DNA from: an uncultured Holophagales bacterium
GTDB lineage: Bacteria; Acidobacteriota; Thermoanaerobaculia; UBA5066
NCBI GenBank assembly: GCA_937927565.1
Contig: CALBDV010000867.1
Span: 1 to 9,342 of the forward strand
DNA length: 9,342 bases
Reading direction: 5' to 3'
Shown: positions 7,420 through 9,342 of the stretch, one piece after another
How the letters are laid out: each line of letters starts with the position of its first letter
Position numbering within the stretch: position 1 is the first letter of the stretch
Translations under genes and position numbers: made by a program
The notes under the pieces: model-generated
Told to the model about the DNA's origin: nothing
The model's input: the letters and a program-made list of their open reading frames with translations, nothing else
The model's database searches: none

Positions 7420-8178
7420 ATGCCAGCACTCTTCGACGTCCGCGGCAAGGTCGCGATGGTTACCGGCGGCCGACGGGGCCTCGGCCGTGCAATGGCCCTT
7501 GGCCTCGCAGAGGCTGGCGCAAGGGTCGCTGTGGTCGCCCGAAGCCCTGACCCGGGCGACCTCTCCGCCGAAATGGATTGCCGGGGCGCGGAGTGGCTGT
7601 ACCTTTGCTGCGACCTCACAGACCGCGCGAGCCGCGTCGGACTCGTGGACCGTGTAGTTGAATGCTTCGGGGCGATCGACGTCCTGGTCAACAACGCCGG
7701 AATCCAGCGAAAAGCACCTGCCGCGACGTATTCCCTTTCCCAGTGGGACGAGGATCTCGAACTCCTCCTGACGGCGGCGCTCGACCTTTCGCAGCAGGCT
7801 TTCCCCCGGATGGCGGCCCGGGGTTGGGGCCGCGTCATCCACATCGCGTCGATCAGCAGCTTCCAGGGCGCCCGCGAGATCATCGGGTATGCCACCGCCA
7901 AGCACGGGATCGTCGGACTCACGAAGTGCATGGCGAACGAATGGGCACCACACGGGATCAACGTCAATGCGATCGCTCCTGGACTCTTCGAGACGGACAT
8001 GGCCTCTGCGGTGACCGCCGACCCAGTCCGTTCAGCAGAATTGAAAGGCCGGATCCCATCCGGACGCTTTGGCAAGCCGGAAGACCTCGTCGGCCCGCTC
8101 CTCTTCCTGGCCAGTGAGGCGAGCCGGCACGTCCACGGAACGGTCCTCCTCGTCGACGGCGGGTGGATGGGCCGGTAG
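7420..8178 (+). CDS. Short-chain dehydrogenase/reductase, KduD-like
   Basis: This 252-residue classical SDR has a length typical of the family. It has the cofactor motif TGGRRGLG (15-22), CCDLTD (63-68), NNAG (91-94), catalytic Ser144 in HIASISSFQG, and Tyr157/Lys161 in YATAK. A C-terminal DGGWMGR follows. The IASxxSFQG stretch and overall pattern resemble 2-keto-3-deoxygluconate/2-deoxygluconate 3-dehydrogenases (KduD type). That suggests NAD(P)-linked oxidation or reduction of a sugar ring hydroxyl or a keto-deoxy acid. By my alignment the Asn of the Asn-Ser-Tyr-Lys tetrad is replaced by Leu (Leu116 in ELLLTAALDLSQ). The gene starts 24 bases after the NeuB-like stop with no strong ribosome site, and is followed after 10 bases by the radical SAM gene. 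A partner role with the NeuB-like or TPP enzyme is inferred from position only. Confidence 0.88.
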   Translation: MPALFDVRGKVAMVTGGRRGLGRAMALGLAEAGARVAVVARSPDPGDLSAEMDCRGAEWLYLCCDLTDRASRVGLVDRVVECFGAIDVLVNNAGIQRKAPAATYSLSQWDEDLELLLTAALDLSQQAFPRMAARGWGRVIHIASISSFQGAREIIGYATAKHGIVGLTKCMANEWAPHGINVNAIAPGLFETDMASAVTADPVRSAELKGRIPSGRFGKPEDLVGPLLFLASEASRHVHGTVLLVDGGWMGR

Positions 8179-8181
8179 GAG
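8178..8181 (+). promoter_or_regulatory. Ribosome binding site of the radical SAM gene
   Basis: GGAG lies 7 bases before the ATG at 8189 and overlaps the last base of the SDR stop codon. It selects 8189 over the in-frame upstream ATG at 8069, which lies inside the SDR gene. Confidence 0.75.
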
Positions 8182-8188
8182 ATACGAG

Positions 8189-9232
8189 ATGGCGTCCGAG
8201 ACGAATTCGACCGGTGGGCAGAGGATCGAGCCGAAAGACCTCCGATGCCAGGAGCGACAGGATCTCGAGAAGATCCTCCCGCTCGACACTCCCTTTGTCG
8301 TTTACATCGAGCCCACCAACGTCTGCAACTTCCGCTGTCAGTTCTGCCCGACCGGCGACCCCGATCTGCTACGAAGGGTGGGGCGACCGATTGCGACGAT
8401 GAAGCTCGACGTCTTCAAGAAGATCGTCGACGACCTGAAAGCGTTCCCGCAGAAGCTCAAGCTGCTCAGCCTCTACAAGGACGGTGAGCCGCTCGTCCAC
8501 AAGCAGTTTCCCGAGATGGTCCGCTACGCGAGAGACGCCGGGGTCGCCGAGCGGATCTGGACCAAGACGAACGGGTCGCTTCTGAACCCCGAACTCAACG
8601 CACGAATTGCGGACGCCGGCCTGGACCTCATCTCCATCTCGGTGGAGGGCGTCTCGCGAGAGGCCTACAAGCGGATCGCCGACGTCGACATCGACTACGA
8701 CGCCTTCCGACGCAACCTCGAAGACCTTTACCGGCAGCGGGGTCGGATGGACGTCTACGTGAAGATCGCCGACTCGGGGCTGACTTCGGAGGAGATCGAG
8801 AAGTTCTACGCCGATTTCGGCCCCATGAGCACGCACATCGGCGTGGAGAAGCTCATGGGCTGGTCCTACTCGGGCCTGAAGGATTTCACGCTCGGGACGC
8901 ATCCTGAAACCTACGACGGCCTGCCACTCGTCCCGAAGGACATCTGCGCCTATCCGTTCTACGTCCTGGCGGTCAATGCCAACGGTGCCGTCTCGGTCTG
9001 CGGAAATGACTGGTCTCACAACACGAACGTCGGGAACGCCTTCCAGACGCCCCTCCGCGACATCTGGAACGGCCCCTCTCTCCGCTCCTTCCAGCTGATG
9101 ATGCTGGAAGGCCGGCGTTGCGAGAACAAGGCCTGTGCCGACTGCTACTACCTCATGATCGTCCCGGACAACCTCGACCCCTTTCGGGAGTCCCTGCTCA
9201 ACCGCTTCCGGTCCGCCCCGCTCACCCGCTGA
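8189..9232 (+). CDS. Radical SAM/SPASM domain protein
   Basis: This 347-residue protein has the radical SAM cluster motif CNFRCQFC (Cys46, Cys50, Cys53) after the strand VVYIEPTN. A GGEP-like YKDGEPLVH follows, then TKTNGSLL and ISISVEG in the later barrel strands. The C-terminal SPASM region has Cys253, Cys271, Cys311, Cys316 and Cys319, suited to hold at least one auxiliary 4Fe-4S cluster. The spacing includes the usual 'NANGAVSVCGND' and 'NVGNAFQTPLRDIWNG' elements. SPASM enzymes modify peptides, or in some cases oxidise sugar alcohols (BtrN is a related example with an auxiliary cluster). No small precursor peptide is seen nearby and all neighbours are sugar enzymes, so I infer a sugar or sugar-acid substrate, for example oxidation, deoxygenation or epimerisation at an unactivated carbon. 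The exact reaction is unknown. Confidence 0.87.
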   Translation: MASETNSTGGQRIEPKDLRCQERQDLEKILPLDTPFVVYIEPTNVCNFRCQFCPTGDPDLLRRVGRPIATMKLDVFKKIVDDLKAFPQKLKLLSLYKDGEPLVHKQFPEMVRYARDAGVAERIWTKTNGSLLNPELNARIADAGLDLISISVEGVSREAYKRIADVDIDYDAFRRNLEDLYRQRGRMDVYVKIADSGLTSEEIEKFYADFGPMSTHIGVEKLMGWSYSGLKDFTLGTHPETYDGLPLVPKDICAYPFYVLAVNANGAVSVCGNDWSHNTNVGNAFQTPLRDIWNGPSLRSFQLMMLEGRRCENKACADCYYLMIVPDNLDPFRESLLNRFRSAPLTR

Positions 9233-9293
9233 TCTCCGGAGAATCACTCCTGCCGCGACGCCTGCCGTAAACTCGCCGCATGCGAGGCCTCCC
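9233..9293 (+). other. Short spacer before the nucleotidyltransferase
   Basis: These 61 bases hold no gene. An ATG at 9280 opens a frame that stops after five codons (TGA at 9295). I see no clear promoter or hairpin terminator. Confidence 0.5.
9284..9287 (+). promoter_or_regulatory. Ribosome binding site of the nucleotidyltransferase gene
   Basis: GAGG lies 6 bases before the GTG at 9294, supporting a GTG start. The ATG at 9280 is out of frame with the family motif. Confidence 0.5.
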
Positions 9294-9342
9294 GTGAAGA
9301 CCGTCCTCCTCGCCGGCGGCCTCGGAACACGCCTGGCCGAGG
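9294..9342 (+). CDS. Sugar-1-phosphate nucleotidyltransferase, 5' fragment (RfbF-like)
   Basis: The frame opens with GTG and reads VKTVLLAGGLGTRLAE before the window ends. The AGGLGTRL motif is the nucleotide-binding loop of sugar nucleotidyltransferases. The residues just after it, LAE rather than L(R/Y)P, match glucose-1-phosphate cytidylyltransferase (RfbF) more than RmlA or mannose-1-phosphate guanylyltransferase. If right, it makes CDP-glucose, the entry to CDP-3,6-dideoxyhexoses and branched sugars such as yersiniose. That would fit the TPP enzyme upstream. With only 16 residues visible, the family is safe but the specificity is tentative. Confidence 0.7.
   Translation, partial: MKTVLLAGGLGTRLAE

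Noticed and set aside
1..9342. CRISPR arrays, tRNA or rRNA genes, insertion sequences
   Set aside because: I saw no regularly spaced repeats, no tRNA-like cloverleaf, no rRNA-like stretch, and no transposase motifs or terminal repeats.

Overview
The window is GC-rich bacterial DNA. It has strong G/C third-position bias, GTG starts in places, Shine-Dalgarno-like sites and very tight gene spacing. It reads as part of a cell-surface polysaccharide or unusual-sugar biosynthesis locus of a Gram-negative-type bacterium. The sequence alone does not fix the lineage. A high-GC group such as Acidobacteria or a deltaproteobacterial-type lineage would fit, but that is a guess.

Layout: (1) Positions 1-1171 hold the 3' end of a GtrA-like four-helix membrane protein, coupled by an ATGA overlap to a GtrB/DPM1-like family 2 glycosyltransferase. 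Together they form a polyprenyl-phosphate sugar synthesis and flipping pair. (2) Positions 1158-2363, on the minus strand, hold a SAM methyltransferase with an N-terminal Cys4 zinc motif and a C-terminal Rossmann-like segment, as in deoxysugar C-methyltransferases. It overlaps the glycosyltransferase tail to tail. (3) Positions 2410-3492 hold a broken NeuB-like (sialic-acid-synthase family) gene. I can place three separate lesions by aligning it with an intact paralogue 3.9 kb further on. (4) Positions 3497-9232 are a plus-strand run. In order it holds an NAD-dependent epimerase/dehydratase-like protein lacking the usual catalytic Tyr, an acetolactate-synthase-like TPP enzyme, the intact NeuB-like synthase, a KduD-like short-chain dehydrogenase and a radical SAM/SPASM enzyme. 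(5) From 9294 the first 16 codons of a sugar-1-phosphate nucleotidyltransferase run off the window; the start most resembles glucose-1-phosphate cytidylyltransferase (RfbF).

How the genes may work together: two enzymes here can form C-C bonds on sugars, the NeuB-like PEP-dependent condensation and the TPP-dependent two-carbon ligation. They sit with two dehydrogenase-type proteins, a radical SAM enzyme, a possible C-methyltransferase and an NDP-sugar activating enzyme. No CMP-sialic acid synthetase (NeuA) and no hydrolysing UDP-HexNAc epimerase (NeuC) appear in the window. The locus therefore looks like a route to a branched or extended sugar rather than ordinary sialic acid. This pathway reading is inference. 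The enzyme families are well supported by motifs, but the substrates are not.
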